Source: Streptomyces sp. TRM49041 (GTDB taxonomy: Bacteria > Actinomycetota > Actinomycetes > Streptomycetales > Streptomycetaceae). Taken from it: a stretch of 61,184 nucleotides of DNA. Shown piece after piece: positions 44,633-54,659 of the stretch (position 1 is its first letter; every line of letters begins with the position of its first letter). The DNA lies in NCBI RefSeq assembly GCF_008271805.1, contig NZ_VSRY01000107.1, forward strand, positions 1-61,184, given 5' to 3'. A model generated the notes under the pieces. That model saw nothing but the letters and a program-made list of their open reading frames with translations. It did no database searches and was not told the DNA's origin. The position numbers were made by a program, and so were the translations under genes.

Positions 44633-45868
44633 CTAGCGCCCCGCCCTGTCCAGCAGCAGCACCGCCACGTCGTCCGTCAGCTCGCCGCCGTTCAGTTCAC
44701 GGACCTCCGCCACGGCGGCCTCCAGCAGTTCCTCGCCGCCCATGCCGCGCGCCAGCTGGCGGTCGATCATCTCGACCATGCCTTCCTGGCCCAGCCGCGG
44801 CGAGCCGGGGCCTGCCGAGCGGCCCTCTATCAGGCCGTCCGTGTACATCATCAGGCTCCACGCCCCGCCCAGCTCCACCTGCCGCCGCGGCCACCGGGCG
44901 CGCGGGAGCAGGCCCAGCGCCGGGCCCCCGTCCTCGTACGGGAGGAGCTGGGCGGCCCAGCCGGGGCGGGCCAGCAGCGGAGCGGGGTGGCCGGCCAGGC
45001 ACAGGCCCGCGCGCCGCCCGTCCGGCGCGATGTCCACCGTGCACAGCGTCGCGAAGATCTCGTCGCTCTCGCGCTCGTGCTCCAGTACACGCTGCAGTGT
45101 GGAGAGGAGCTCGTCGCCGCACAGGCCCGCGAACGTCAGCGCCCGCCACGCGATACGCAGCTCCACGCCCAGCGCCGCCTCGTCCGGGCCGTGCCCGCAC
45201 ACATCGCCGATCATCGCGTGCACCGTGCCGTCCGGGGTGCGCACCGTGTCGTAGAAGTCGCCGCCCAGCAGCGCCCGCGAGCGGCCCGGTCGGTACCGGG
45301 CGGCGAACCGCAGGTCGGAGCCCTGGAGGAGCGGTGTCGGGAGCAGGCCGCGCTCCAGGCGGGCGTTCTCCTGGGCCCGCAGCCGCGACTCGGCCAGCTT
45401 CACCTGTACCGAGTCCGCGCGTTTCCGCTCCACCGCGTACCGGATGGCCCGGCTCAGCAGCGGCCCGTCCAGCTCCTCGCGGAACAGCCGGTCCTGCGCC
45501 CCGGCCCGTACGGCCTCCGCCGCCAGCTCGGCCCGCTCGGACGTGGCCAGGGCGAGGACGGCGTGGCGTGGGGCGACGCGCAGGACGTGCCGCAGCGGCG
45601 CCAGCGGGTCCTCGGCGCGGCGTGCGTCGGTGGGGAGGTCGAGGTCGACCAGGACGCAGTGCACATCGTCGGTGAGCAGCCGCTCTGCCTCGGTGAGGTT
45701 CCGGGCGGTACGGATACGGACGCGGCCGCCGGCGGCGTCGACCAGCTCGGGGACGGTGAACGTGCCCGCAGGATCGTCCTCGATCACCAGTAGGGTGAGG
45801 TCGCCACTCGACACGTCGAGCGCATTCACCCTCTGTCGCTGAGCGGGCAGGGGCGCGGGTACGGGCAT
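44633..45868 (-). CDS. PP2C-type (SpoIIE) phosphatase with receiver domain
   Basis: The 411-residue protein has an N-terminal receiver-like domain (TLLVIEDDPAG, CVLVDLDLPTD) and a C-terminal PP2C domain. The metal-binding motifs are GGDFYDTVRTPDG, IGDVCGHGPDEAA and ELTDDVAVLLL. It would dephosphorylate an anti-anti-sigma factor. I chose the ATG 45866-45868, after GGAAGGA, over a possible start 24 codons upstream. Confidence 0.92.
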   Translation of the reverse strand: MPVPAPLPAQRQRVNALDVSSGDLTLLVIEDDPAGTFTVPELVDAAGGRVRIRTARNLTEAERLLTDDVHCVLVDLDLPTDARRAEDPLAPLRHVLRVAPRHAVLALATSERAELAAEAVRAGAQDRLFREELDGPLLSRAIRYAVERKRADSVQVKLAESRLRAQENARLERGLLPTPLLQGSDLRFAARYRPGRSRALLGGDFYDTVRTPDGTVHAMIGDVCGHGPDEAALGVELRIAWRALTFAGLCGDELLSTLQRVLEHERESDEIFATLCTVDIAPDGRRAGLCLAGHPAPLLARPGWAAQLLPYEDGGPALGLLPRARWPRRQVELGGAWSLMMYTDGLIEGRSAGPGSPRLGQEGMVEMIDRQLARGMGGEELLEAAVAEVRELNGGELTDDVAVLLLDRAGR

Positions 45869-46112
45869 CGCTTCGGTTTCCTTCCCTCCCCCCGAGGGTG
45901 CGGGTGGAGCGCCGGACGACACCCCGCCGACGGGGACCATAGCGGCACCCGGCGCTCGAACGGAATGGTGATCACCGAAGAGCCCACGGCATATGCCCCG
46001 CATGGGGAGGTAGTTGGGCACCCCCTCATGAGAAACATCACGCGGCGGTGTGACCTACCCGCGGTCACACCCGTCATGGGGATGGACCCTGGTGATATGG
46101 CTGCTTCTGCCG

Positions 46113-47174
46113 CTATTTGTCCGGGCGGACCACGCCCAGGATCGGCATCGAGCCGGCTCCCGCCACCGTGACATGCCTGCCCGGCCTCGGCGCGTGCACC
46201 ATCGCGCCGTCGCCGATGTACATCGCCACATGCGAGGCGTCCGCGTAGTAGATGATCAGGTCGCCGGGCCGCATGTCCTTCACCGAGATCCGTGGCAGCA
46301 GCCGCCACTGCTCCTGCGACGTACGCGGTATGCCCCGGCCGGCCGTGCCCCAGGCGCGCTGCGTCAGCCCCGAGCAGTCGTACGAGTCCGGGCCCTCGGC
46401 GCCCCATACGTAGGGCTTGCCGATCTGCTCCGTCGCGAACCTGATGGCGGCCTTGCCCTGGGCGCTCGCGCTGCGGTTGATCTCCTTCAGGGCGCCCGAC
46501 TCCAGCCACGCCGTCTGGGCCGCGTACTGCGCCTGCTGTTCCAGCTTCCGCAGCCGCTCGCGCTCGGCGGCCTCCAGCTGCGACTCCAGCTTCTCGGCCG
46601 CGGCGATCTTCTCGGTTATCAGCTTCTTCGTCTGGGCCTGCCGGGCGCGGTTGGCCTCCAGCCTGGTCCACTCTGTACTGGCGTCCCTGGTGTACGTCTC
46701 CAGGTCGTCCTGGCGCCGCTGCAGTTCGGTCAGCAGGTCGCGCGTGGCCTTCTGGCCCTGTACGAGGCGGCCGGCGCTCTCCAGGAAGAGCTGAGGGTCG
46801 TCAGTGAGGACCAGCTTGGCCTCCTCCGGAATCCCGCCGTTGCGGTACTGGGCGCGGGCCGCCGCGCCCGCCCGCTGCTTCAGCTCCTCGATCCGGGCCT
46901 GGCCGTCCACGATCGCCTGGGCGAGCTTCACGATCTCGGCGGACTGCTTCTTCGCCTGCTCCTCGGCGAGGTTGTACGCGTCGGTGGCGGACGCCGCCTG
47001 CCGGTACAGGCCGTCGATCTCGGCCCGCACCTCCTCCAGGCTCTTCTCCGGCTGCCGGGTGGCCGACGCGCCCGGCCCCGCTGTCGGTTCGGGCGCCGCG
47101 TACGCGGGCGCCGCCAGTACGGTCAGAGCGCACGCCACGGTGATCGCGACAGTGACGCGGTGGCGTCGGTTCAC
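46113..47174 (-). CDS. Secreted NlpC/P60 cell-wall hydrolase
   Basis: The 353-residue protein has a signal peptide (RRHRVTVAITVACALTVLAA), a long coiled-coil region of about 190 residues and a C-terminal NlpC/P60 domain. The catalytic Cys is in DSYDCSGLTQRAWG, the His in ASHVAMYIG and the third residue in MVHAPRPGR. It is a D,L-endopeptidase of peptidoglycan. The GTG 47172-47174 with GGAGGGGG six bases upstream is the preferred start. Confidence 0.94.
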   Translation of the reverse strand: MNRRHRVTVAITVACALTVLAAPAYAAPEPTAGPGASATRQPEKSLEEVRAEIDGLYRQAASATDAYNLAEEQAKKQSAEIVKLAQAIVDGQARIEELKQRAGAAARAQYRNGGIPEEAKLVLTDDPQLFLESAGRLVQGQKATRDLLTELQRRQDDLETYTRDASTEWTRLEANRARQAQTKKLITEKIAAAEKLESQLEAAERERLRKLEQQAQYAAQTAWLESGALKEINRSASAQGKAAIRFATEQIGKPYVWGAEGPDSYDCSGLTQRAWGTAGRGIPRTSQEQWRLLPRISVKDMRPGDLIIYYADASHVAMYIGDGAMVHAPRPGRHVTVAGAGSMPILGVVRPDK

Positions 47175-47223
47175 AAGCTTCCCCCTCCGGACGTCGACCG
47201 ACCAGGCGGCACGCGCCATCTGA

Positions 47224-47238
47224 CTAACCGTCAGTAAC
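47224..47238. promoter_or_regulatory. Direct repeat CTAAC-N5-GTAAC upstream of the NlpC/P60 gene
   Basis: CTAAC (47224-47228) and GTAAC (47234-47238) are spaced 10 bp apart. This resembles the direct-repeat sites of MtrA, which controls many cell-wall hydrolase genes in Actinobacteria. Assignment is by motif only. Confidence 0.3.
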
Positions 47239-47356
47239 ATCTGTGCCGTGGCGATCGTGCCATGTCACTCGGGAAAGTAACAGGCCCTTTCAGCGGGCCG
47301 TGCACCGTCTTCCACAGGCGGAGGGCATAAGTCGTACGAACGCGGCTCCCTCCCCG

Positions 47357-48169
47357 CTACGGGCCCGCCCACCCCCGCGGTGCCACCGCGTCCCACCGCA
47401 CGGTCAGCTCCCCCTGGCGCCACCGCCGCCGCCCGTCCACCAGCGGCCAGTCCGCGGCCAGTGCCGAGGCCGCCGCGATCCACCGCTGACGGGCGCCCAG
47501 CGACGCGTACGGGGCGGCCGCCGCCCACGCCCGGTCGAAGTCCCGCAGAAACGCGTGCACCGGCTCACCCGGCACGTTCCGGTGGATCAACGCCTTGGGC
47601 AGCCGCTCCGCCAGGTCGGAAGGCCGCTCCAGGGAGCCGAGCCGCGTGGCGAACGTCACCGTGCGCGGCCCCTCCGGCCCGAGCGCGACCCACACATGGC
47701 GGCGCCCGATCTCGTCGCACGTCCCCTCCACCAGCAGCCCGCCCGGCGCCGCGAGCCGCCCGCACAGCCGCGCCCACACCTCCGCGACCCCGTCCTCGTC
47801 GTACTGGCGCAGCACGTTCGCCGCCCGGATCAGCGCGACCGGCCCGTCCACCGGCACCTCGAAGCCGCCGTGCGCGAACGACAGGCCCTCGCGCGCGTAC
47901 GGCTCGGCAGCGGCAACCCGCCCGGGGTCGATCTCGACGCCGACGACTCGCGCGCGCGGATCGGCGTCACGGCGCAGCCGGGCCAGCAGCTCGACGGCCG
48001 TCCAGGGTGCCGCCCCGTAGCCGAGGTCGACGGCGACCGGCGGGGCGGCGGCGCGGCGCAGGGCGGGGCCGTGCGCGGCGGCGATCCAGCGGTCCATACG
48101 GCGCAGCCGGTTCGGATTGGTGGTCCCGCGGGTGGGGGTGCCGACAGGGCGGGTCGTACGCGGGGCCAT
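47357..48169 (-). CDS. Class I SAM-dependent methyltransferase
   Basis: The 270-residue protein shows the SAM-binding start VDLGYGAAPWTAVELLARL, the acidic loop VVGVEIDPGRV and the later GPVALIRAANVLRQYDEDG. The substrate is unknown. ATG 48167-48169 has no strong ribosome-binding site; an upstream start at 48248 is possible. It is divergent from mshA. Confidence 0.85.
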   Translation of the reverse strand: MAPRTTRPVGTPTRGTTNPNRLRRMDRWIAAAHGPALRRAAAPPVAVDLGYGAAPWTAVELLARLRRDADPRARVVGVEIDPGRVAAAEPYAREGLSFAHGGFEVPVDGPVALIRAANVLRQYDEDGVAEVWARLCGRLAAPGGLLVEGTCDEIGRRHVWVALGPEGPRTVTFATRLGSLERPSDLAERLPKALIHRNVPGEPVHAFLRDFDRAWAAAAPYASLGARQRWIAAASALAADWPLVDGRRRWRQGELTVRWDAVAPRGWAGP

Positions 48170-48422
48170 GGGGACGAGCGTAAACGCTTGCGGAAAGGGC
48201 ACCCAGGTCCAGGACTCCAGGACTCTTGTGACCGCGACCCCCTTCATGTGGAACCCCGGCCCGTAATGAATTGGTAAAGCGGGGGCGGGGGCGGAAATGA
48301 AAGGGGCCCCCTCCGCTGTTGAGCGCCTACGGAGAGGAGCCCGACCCCTCTCCTTCGTCATGCCACGCCGTGCCTGTCACGCCTGCCCCTGCCCCCTGCC
48401 CCTGAGCGGAAGGACCGACGAC

Positions 48423-49784
48423 GTGAGCCAGTACGTGTCCCGGCTCGCCGGCACCCTGGTACCGCCGCCCCGGCTCAGGCTGCCCGGCCGCCACCGCGGC
48501 ACCCGGGGTCACCGGAGCCCCCGCCGGATCGCCATGCTCAGCGTCCACACCTCTCCCCTGCACCAGCCCGGCACGGGCGACGCGGGCGGCATGAACGTCT
48601 ACATCGTGGAGCTGGCGAAACGTCTCGCCGCGATCGATGTCGAGGTGGAGATCTTCACGCGCGCCACCGCGGGTGGGCTGCCCCCGGCCGTGGAGCTGGC
48701 CCCCGGCGTCCTCGTACGGCATGTGGACGCGGGCCCATACGAGGGGCTGAACAAGGAGGACCTGCCCGCCCAGCTGTGTGCCTTCACACACGGCGTCATG
48801 CGGGCCTGGGCGCGGAACCGGCCGGGCCACTACGACCTCGTCCACTCCCACTACTGGCTCAGCGGCCATGTCGGCTGGCTGGCGGCCGAGCGGTGGGGAT
48901 CGCCGCTCGTGCACGCCATGCACACCATGGCCAAGGTCAAGAACGCCGCGCTGGCGGACGGCGACACCCCGGAGCCCCCCGCGCGCGTGATCGGCGAGAC
49001 GCAGATCGTACGGGCGTCCGACCGGCTGATCGCCAACACGGCGGGCGAGGCCGAGGAGCTGATCCATCACTACGAGGCCGACCCGGCGAAGGTGGCCGTC
49101 GTCCACCCGGGCGTCAACCTGGACCGGTTCCGCCCCGCGGACGGCCGGGCGGCGGCGAGGGCCCGCCTGGGCCTGCCGGCGGACGCGTTCGTACCGCTCT
49201 TCGCGGGCCGTATACAGCCTCTTAAGGCCCCGGACGTCCTCCTCCACGCCACCGCCCGCCTCCTGGACAGGGACCCCGGCCTCCGCTCCCGCCTGGTCGT
49301 CCCGGTCGTGGGCGGCCCGAGCGGCAGCGGCCTGGCCCGGCCGGAGGGGCTCCAGAAGCTGGCGTGCCGCCTGGGCATCGCGGACGTGGTGCGCTTCCAC
49401 CCGCCGGTCGCCCAGCAGGAGCTGTCCGACTGGTTCCGCGCGGCGAGCGTCCTGGTGATGCCCTCGCACAGCGAGTCCTTCGGGCTGGTCGCCATCGAGG
49501 CGCAGGCGGCCGGCACCCCGGTCGTGGCGGCCGCGGTGGGCGGCCTGCCGGTGGCCGTACGGGACGGCGAGACCGGCTTCCTGGTCCAGGGCCACGACCC
49601 GGCGGACTACGCGCGCGTACTGGCCCGTTTCGCCGACGGGCCGTCCCTCACCGCCCGCCTCGGCGAGGCGGCGGCGCGGCATGCGCGGTCGTTCGGCTGG
49701 GACCGGGCGGCGTCGGCCACGGCCGACGTGTACGCGGCTGCGATGCACGAGCACCGCCGTCGCGTACGCTCGCCCCATGGCTGA
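48423..49784 (+). CDS. mshA: D-inositol-3-phosphate glycosyltransferase
   Basis: MshA joins UDP-GlcNAc to inositol-3-phosphate, the first mycothiol step. The 453-residue GT4-family protein shows the N-terminal [30 protein letters not shown] and the sugar-binding [20 protein letters not shown] near the C-terminal catalytic part. The GTG at 48423 follows GGAAGG at nine bases. The stop overlaps the next gene. Confidence 0.96.
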   Translation: MSQYVSRLAGTLVPPPRLRLPGRHRGTRGHRSPRRIAMLSVHTSPLHQPGTGDAGGMNVYIVELAKRLAAIDVEVEIFTRATAGGLPPAVELAPGVLVRHVDAGPYEGLNKEDLPAQLCAFTHGVMRAWARNRPGHYDLVHSHYWLSGHVGWLAAERWGSPLVHAMHTMAKVKNAALADGDTPEPPARVIGETQIVRASDRLIANTAGEAEELIHHYEADPAKVAVVHPGVNLDRFRPADGRAAARARLGLPADAFVPLFAGRIQPLKAPDVLLHATARLLDRDPGLRSRLVVPVVGGPSGSGLARPEGLQKLACRLGIADVVRFHPPVAQQELSDWFRAASVLVMPSHSESFGLVAIEAQAAGTPVVAAAVGGLPVAVRDGETGFLVQGHDPADYARVLARFADGPSLTARLGEAAARHARSFGWDRAASATADVYAAAMHEHRRRVRSPHG

Positions 49785-50265
49785 CGCACAGCAGATCATC
49801 GAGTCCGCACTGCGCGACGCCGACCTGGCCTGGGAGTCACCGGAGGCCGGCTCGTACGTCGTCACGCTCCCCGGCACCAACAAGCTCTCCACCACGCTGT
49901 CCCTGCGCCTCGGCAACCACTCGCTCTCTCTGAACGCCTTCGTGATCCGCCACCCGGAGGAGAACGAGCCGGGCGTCCACCGCTGGCTGCTGGAGCGCAA
50001 CCTGAAGCTCTACGGCGTCGGCTACGCCGTCGACGGTCTCGGCGACATCTATCTGACCGGCAAGCTGCCCCTCTCCGCGGTCACCCCGGAGGAGCTGGAC
50101 CGCTTGATGGGCTCGGTCCTGGAGGCGGCGGACGGCTCGTTCAACACCCTTCTGGAGATGGGCTTCGCGACGGCGATCCGCAAGGAGTACGAGTGGCGCG
50201 TCGCGCGCGGCGAGTCCACCCGCAACCTAGAGGCGTTCAGCCATCTGACCCAGCCGTCCAACTGA
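49777..50265 (+). CDS. YbjN-domain protein
   Basis: The 162-residue protein overlaps the end of mshA by 8 bp. It has the YbjN/type III secretion chaperone-like fold ([39 protein letters not shown]). Family members are probable chaperones or regulators; a role with mshA is suggested only by the overlap. Confidence 0.9.
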   Translation: MADAQQIIESALRDADLAWESPEAGSYVVTLPGTNKLSTTLSLRLGNHSLSLNAFVIRHPEENEPGVHRWLLERNLKLYGVGYAVDGLGDIYLTGKLPLSAVTPEELDRLMGSVLEAADGSFNTLLEMGFATAIRKEYEWRVARGESTRNLEAFSHLTQPSN

Positions 50266-50461
50266 CGACGCGCGCCTGATTCCCCGTCACCGCCGTCATC
50301 GCGGTCCCGCGGCGGCCGCACCCCCGCGAACCACCCCACCGACCTCCGGCGGGAGTTCGCGGCGGCGACGTCTCCGCGCCGCACCCTCCACACACATCCG
50401 GGGGCGTACGGCACCCCCGTGTCCGTACGCCCCCAGAAGCTTCACGAGGCCCAGCGCGCCC

Positions 50462-51769
50462 CTATGCGACGGCGCTGACCTCCCGCTCCTCGCCCCGCTC
50501 CTCGCCCCGTACCGGGCCGGCCGTGCCCTCCGGCGCCTCCTCGGGCACGGCTCCGCCGCTCCCCAGCGCCCGCCGCAGCAGCACCGCGTACCCGACGGCC
50601 GCGACGGTCCCGACGACCGCGCAGCCCAGCCAGAGCACGTCCGGGCCGGGGCCGGTCACGATCCAGCCGGCCATCACCGGGGCGATGAACCCGCCGAGCG
50701 ACCAGGACATGCCCATCACGCCCTGGTAGCGGCCCCGGGCGTGCTCCGGGGCCAGGCGGGCGGTGGCGGCGGCGCTGACCGGGATGTAGACCATCTCGCC
50801 GACCGTCCACACCACCACGGTCAGCGCGAACATCAGCGGCGTCCCCGCCAGCGCGGTGGCGCCGGTCCCGGCGGCGAACAGCAGGGACGAGACGACGAGC
50901 AGCGCGACCGTCGACCGCTTCTCGGTGATTCTGTTGACCAGCAGCTGGAAGGCGACGATGACCACGCCGTTGACCGCGATGACCACGCCGTACGCATCGG
51001 GGTCCAGCCCCTTGGAGGTCATTGTCAGAGGCAGGCCGACCCACGGGGTGCTGAAGACCGTGCACACCAGCAGGCTCAACAGGACCAGCGTCCGGAACGG
51101 CCCGTCCCGGAGCACGTCCAGCATCGTGACGCGCTGCCCGTCGGAGCCCTTCCCGTCCTCGCGGGGCCGCACCTCCGGCCGGGTCTCGGGCAGCCGCAGG
51201 AACACGACCAGGGCGCACAGCGCCGTCGCGACCGCCTCCGCCAGGAACAGCGTCCGGTAGCCGAGGAACAGCGCGGCGCCGCCGCCCGTCGCCGCGATGG
51301 CGAAGCCGAGGTTGAGCGCCCAGTAGTTCAGCGCGTACGCGCGCCGCCGGTCGTGCTCGGGCACCTGGTCCGCGATGGTCGCGCCGATGGCGGGCCGTAC
51401 CGACTGCATGGCGACGCCCATGAGCAGCACCACGGCCGCGACCGCCCAGGGGCTGGTCACCACCGCGAGCGCCGCCGCGCAGGCCGCGGCCGCCAGGTGT
51501 CCGGTCACCATCGTGGGCCGCCGCCCCCACCGGTCGCTGAGCATCCCGCCCAGCGGCGACCCGGCGATCCCGCCCAGCCCGTGCAGCGCGATGACGAGCC
51601 CCGCGTACCAGCCGGAGAAACCCAGCTCCTGGGTGAGGAAGAGCGACAGGAAAGTCAGGACGAAAGCGCCCGTACGGTTCACGAGCGTCGAAAGCCATAG
51701 CCACCAGAAGCCGCCGGGGAGCCCCGACACGGTGAGGCGCGCTGAACGTATGAGCGGGACGATGAACAC
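50462..51769 (-). CDS. MFS transporter
   Basis: The 435-residue protein has twelve predicted membrane helices. The MFS signature GGMLSDRWGRRPT is between helices 2 and 3, and a central cytoplasmic loop follows helix 6 (PEVRPREDGKGSDG). It starts at a GTG. The substrate is unknown; drug efflux is typical for this kind. The 196 bp between it and the YbjN gene hold no gene. Confidence 0.92.
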   Translation of the reverse strand: MFIVPLIRSARLTVSGLPGGFWWLWLSTLVNRTGAFVLTFLSLFLTQELGFSGWYAGLVIALHGLGGIAGSPLGGMLSDRWGRRPTMVTGHLAAAACAAALAVVTSPWAVAAVVLLMGVAMQSVRPAIGATIADQVPEHDRRRAYALNYWALNLGFAIAATGGGAALFLGYRTLFLAEAVATALCALVVFLRLPETRPEVRPREDGKGSDGQRVTMLDVLRDGPFRTLVLLSLLVCTVFSTPWVGLPLTMTSKGLDPDAYGVVIAVNGVVIVAFQLLVNRITEKRSTVALLVVSSLLFAAGTGATALAGTPLMFALTVVVWTVGEMVYIPVSAAATARLAPEHARGRYQGVMGMSWSLGGFIAPVMAGWIVTGPGPDVLWLGCAVVGTVAAVGYAVLLRRALGSGGAVPEEAPEGTAGPVRGEERGEEREVSAVA

Positions 51770-51886
51770 GCGAGCTCCCCCGTAAGCGGCTGATTCAGTA
51801 CCCGGAACTTACGGAGAGCCGCTCGGCGGTGCCACTGAATTGACGCGGACCGTCAAGCGTCAGAGGCGTCCATTAATCTCGTACGC

Positions 51887-52648
51887 ATGGCCGACGCACC
51901 GTACAAACTGATCCTCCTCCGCCACGGCGAGAGCGAATGGAACGCGAAGAATCTGTTCACCGGCTGGGTGGACGTCAACCTCACCGAGAAGGGCGAGAAG
52001 GAGGCGGTCCGCGGCGGTGAGCTGATCAAGGACGCCGGTCTGCTCCCCGACGTACTGCACACCTCCCTCCAGAAGCGCGCGATCCGCACCGCGCAGCTCG
52101 CCCTGGAGGCCGCCGACCGCCACTGGATCCCGGTCCACCGCTCCTGGCGGCTGAACGAGCGCCATTACGGCGCGCTGCAGGGCAAGGACAAGGCGCAGAC
52201 GCTCGCCGAGTTCGGCGAGGAGCAGTTCATGCTCTGGCGCCGCTCCTACGACACGCCGCCGCCGGTCCTGGCCGACGACAACGAGTTCTCGCAGGCCCAT
52301 GACCCGCGCTATGCGACGATCCCCAGCGAGCTGCGCCCCCGCACGGAGTGCCTGAAGGACGTCGTCGACCGCATGCTGCCGTACTGGTACGACGGCATCA
52401 TCCCCGACCTCCTCGCGGGGCGCACGGTCCTGATCGCCGCTCACGGCAACAGCCTCCGCGCCCTGGTCAAGCACCTGGACGGCATCTCCGACGCCGACAT
52501 CGCGGGCCTCAACATCCCGACGGGCATCCCGCTCTACTACGAGCTCGACGCCGACTTCAACCCGGTCGTCCCCGGGGGCAAGTACCTCGACCCGGAGGCC
52601 GCCGCGGCCGCCATCGAGGCCGTCAAGAACCAGGGCAAGAAGAAGTAG
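51887..52648 (+). CDS. gpmA: 2,3-bisphosphoglycerate-dependent phosphoglycerate mutase
   Basis: The 253-residue glycolytic enzyme interconverts 3- and 2-phosphoglycerate. The phosphohistidine is in [10 protein letters not shown], the second histidine in [10 protein letters not shown] and the tyrosine-containing [11 protein letters not shown] is present. It ends KNQGKKK. Downstream is a strong terminator, then the integrase of the mobile element, so the element lies just beyond this gene without disrupting it. Confidence 0.97.
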   Translation: MADAPYKLILLRHGESEWNAKNLFTGWVDVNLTEKGEKEAVRGGELIKDAGLLPDVLHTSLQKRAIRTAQLALEAADRHWIPVHRSWRLNERHYGALQGKDKAQTLAEFGEEQFMLWRRSYDTPPPVLADDNEFSQAHDPRYATIPSELRPRTECLKDVVDRMLPYWYDGIIPDLLAGRTVLIAAHGNSLRALVKHLDGISDADIAGLNIPTGIPLYYELDADFNPVVPGGKYLDPEAAAAAIEAVKNQGKKK

Positions 52649-52660
52649 CCTTTGTGATCA

Positions 52661-52701
52661 TGCCCCCGACCTGCGCTTATCGCGCGGGTCGGGGGCATTT
52701 T
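52661..52701. terminator. Strong terminator between gpmA and the integrase
   Basis: TGCCCCCGACC pairs with GGTCGGGGGCA around a loop of about 15 bases and is followed by TTTT, ending gpmA transcription. A second short inverted pair of GGGCCC (52711-52729) lies before the integrase stop. The left attachment site probably lies in or near this stretch. Confidence 0.85.
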
Positions 52702-52726
52702 CACGGCCTGGGCCCACTCTGGGCCC

Positions 52727-53962
52727 TCAGCGCCCCGGTTCCTGCGGTCGGAGTGCCAGGCCGAGAGCCTTCCGGGCGCGGTCCCGGCTGCTCGGCATGA
52801 GGTGCGCGTACACCTTCAGGGTCAGTCCCGGATCAGAGTGTCCGAGGTACTCGCTGACGGCCTTGATGCTCTCTCCGGCGTCTAGGAGAACGGACGCGTA
52901 GAAGTGCCTGAGCGCGTGCATGCCGTGCTCCCGAGCGGCGGCGTGTTCGCGGCTCTTTGCCTGCGGGATGACGCCGACCTTGGCGAGTGCGGGCTTCCAG
53001 TGATCCTCGTTCAGCGACGTGCGCCAGACGTGCCCACCGAGGGGACCGGTGAAGATCAGGCGCTTGGTCACGGGCGGACCGCCGGCGCGCATCCACGGAA
53101 GCGTGATCTCTATCGGCGGGAACAGCTTCATGTGCGCCTTGAGCGCGTCCGCCACGGGATCGGGGAGCGGCACGTCACGCAGCTTGCCGCCCTTTGGCGG
53201 GGCGAACACGGGTTGGCTCAGGCTCAGCTTGAGTTGCTGGACGACGTGCAGCGTAGCGTTGTCGAAGTCCAGCTCTTCGACGGACAGTCCGAGGATCTCG
53301 CCCTGTCGCAGGCCGCACCCGGCGCCGACGTCCACCATGGGCTGGAACCGCTCGACCAGGGCGGCGCGCATGGCGAAGACTCGTTCCGGCAGCCATGGAA
53401 CCACCCGACGGGCGCCCATCTCGGGGAGGGTCACCGTGCGCGAGTTGCAGGGGTTGCGGGGCAGACAGCCGTCTTCGACGGCCGCGCTCAGGATGGCCCG
53501 CACGTTGGAGAAGATGACGCGGGCGTACGAGCCAGACATGCCGGATGCTTCGAGCTGCGTCACGAACTCGCGGATGTGACTCGGCTGGAACGAGCCCAGC
53601 GGACGTGTCCCGATGCGCGGGAAGGCGTGCAGCTTGAGCTGAGATTGCATCGACGCCCGAGTGTTCGGGTCGCCGCTCTGGCTCGCCAGCCACTGCTCCG
53701 CGAACTCTTGGAAGGACGTCCGGGCCGCGTTCGGGTCGATGTACTGGCCGCGAGCCACATCCGCGCTGATGCTGCTGAGCCACTGCTCGGCAAGGCGCTT
53801 CTGCCCGTCGGCGAACGACTTGGACTTTCGCTTGCCGTCGGGCGCGAAGTAGCGCGCCCGGTAGCGCAGACCGCTGCCGTGGCGGGCGGTCTTGGTGCGA
53901 ACGGTCTTGCCGTTGGCGTCCGTCTCGGTCTTGAACCAACGGTCCTGAATGCTTCCTGCCAT
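52727..53962 (-). CDS. int: Tyrosine-type site-specific integrase
   Basis: The 411-residue recombinase has an N-terminal arm-binding part, a SAM-like core-binding domain (SFQEFAEQWLASQSGDPN) and a catalytic domain. The first Arg is in GCGLRQGEILGL, His349 and Arg352 in HALRHFYAS, His375 in YLGHSD and the nucleophile Tyr385 in VYAHLMP. All catalytic residues are present, so it should be active. Its position next to gpmA suggests integration there. The start follows AGGACAGCAGCCCAC. Confidence 0.95.
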   Translation of the reverse strand: MAGSIQDRWFKTETDANGKTVRTKTARHGSGLRYRARYFAPDGKRKSKSFADGQKRLAEQWLSSISADVARGQYIDPNAARTSFQEFAEQWLASQSGDPNTRASMQSQLKLHAFPRIGTRPLGSFQPSHIREFVTQLEASGMSGSYARVIFSNVRAILSAAVEDGCLPRNPCNSRTVTLPEMGARRVVPWLPERVFAMRAALVERFQPMVDVGAGCGLRQGEILGLSVEELDFDNATLHVVQQLKLSLSQPVFAPPKGGKLRDVPLPDPVADALKAHMKLFPPIEITLPWMRAGGPPVTKRLIFTGPLGGHVWRTSLNEDHWKPALAKVGVIPQAKSREHAAAREHGMHALRHFYASVLLDAGESIKAVSEYLGHSDPGLTLKVYAHLMPSSRDRARKALGLALRPQEPGR

Positions 53963-54114
53963 GTGGGCTGCTGTCCTTTGGTGGTGGTGTCAGGGAGGGA
54001 GGCGAGGGGGGAGGGCGGCAGAACGCCGTGGAGGGGGTTTCGAGGGGGCTCCGGTGTCTGCCTCCCTGCCTCCCTGGGTGGGTGTTTGCGCAGGTCGGTC
54101 GGAGGGAGGCGGGG

Positions 54115-54150
54115 CAGGGAGGCGGTGAGGGAGTCCTCCCTGCCTCCCTG
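54115..54150. repeat. CAGGGAGGC inverted repeat
   Basis: CAGGGAGGC (54115-54123) and GCCTCCCTG (54142-54150) form a hairpin. GGGAGG or CCTCCC units recur through 53993-54150, upstream of the integrase. They could be integrase arm sites or an expression signal. Confidence 0.6.
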
Positions 54151-54204
54151 AGCGGTGGGGCCCGCCGGCGGGTGCTGTCGGGGGCCGCTCACCGAGTGGT
54201 TCGG

Positions 54205-54328
54205 CTTGTCGTGCGGCTTGTCGCTTGTCTTGTCTTGTCGCTTGTCGCCTTGCAGGTCACGGGGCGTTTCGGGCTCTCACAGGGCCGCTCAGAGCCCGCA
54301 CTACGGGCGACAAGCGACAAGCGACAAG
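54205..54328. repeat. CTTGTC / GACAAG repeat arrays in inverted orientation
   Basis: Six CTTGTC units lie in 54205-54246 and three GACAAG units, spaced exactly 7 bp, lie in 54309-54328. The two arrays could pair into a long stem or bind a protein such as the excisionase. They sit between the integrase and excisionase genes. Confidence 0.8.
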
Positions 54329-54347
54329 CGGCGACGAGTGGCGGGGG

Positions 54348-54581
54348 TCAGGCCGCGTCGAGGGCGGACTGTCGGGCGATCCAGTCGCGGAGGGCGGCGG
54401 GGTCGTAGCGGACGTGGCGGCCGACGCGGAAGCCGGGCGGGCCGGTGCGCTTCTTGCGCCAGCCGTAGACGGTCTCGATCGGCACGGCGAGCAGGGAAGC
54501 GAGGTCTTCGGGGGTGAGGTAGCGGTCTGGGAGTCCGGCGCGCAGGGTGTCGCGCGGGTCCTGGTGTGGGGTGGCGGCCAT
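54348..54581 (-). CDS. Excisionase-like helix-turn-helix protein
   Basis: The 77-residue protein has a winged MerR/AlpA-type DNA-binding domain (YLTPEDLASLLAVPIETVYG, WRKKRTGPPGFRVGRHVRYD). In integrative elements such proteins are excisionases or AlpA-type regulators placed next to the integrase. The arrays of CTTGTC/GACAAG directly after its stop are a candidate target. Confidence 0.88.
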   Translation of the reverse strand: MAATPHQDPRDTLRAGLPDRYLTPEDLASLLAVPIETVYGWRKKRTGPPGFRVGRHVRYDPAALRDWIARQSALDAA

Positions 54582-54659
54582 GGCTGGTGGTGACTCCTCG
54601 TGTCCGTGGTGCGGTGCGTGGGAGTGATGCCGGGTGCCGTCCTAGAGAGTTGGTGTATT

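Noticed and set aside
47175..47300. c-di-AMP (ydaO-type) riboswitch before the NlpC/P60 gene
   Set aside because: The conserved ydaO sequence blocks are not present in the short leader.
52649..52726. tRNA gene as the integration site of the element
   Set aside because: No cloverleaf can be drawn; the stretch is a terminator hairpin followed by a GGGCCC repeat.
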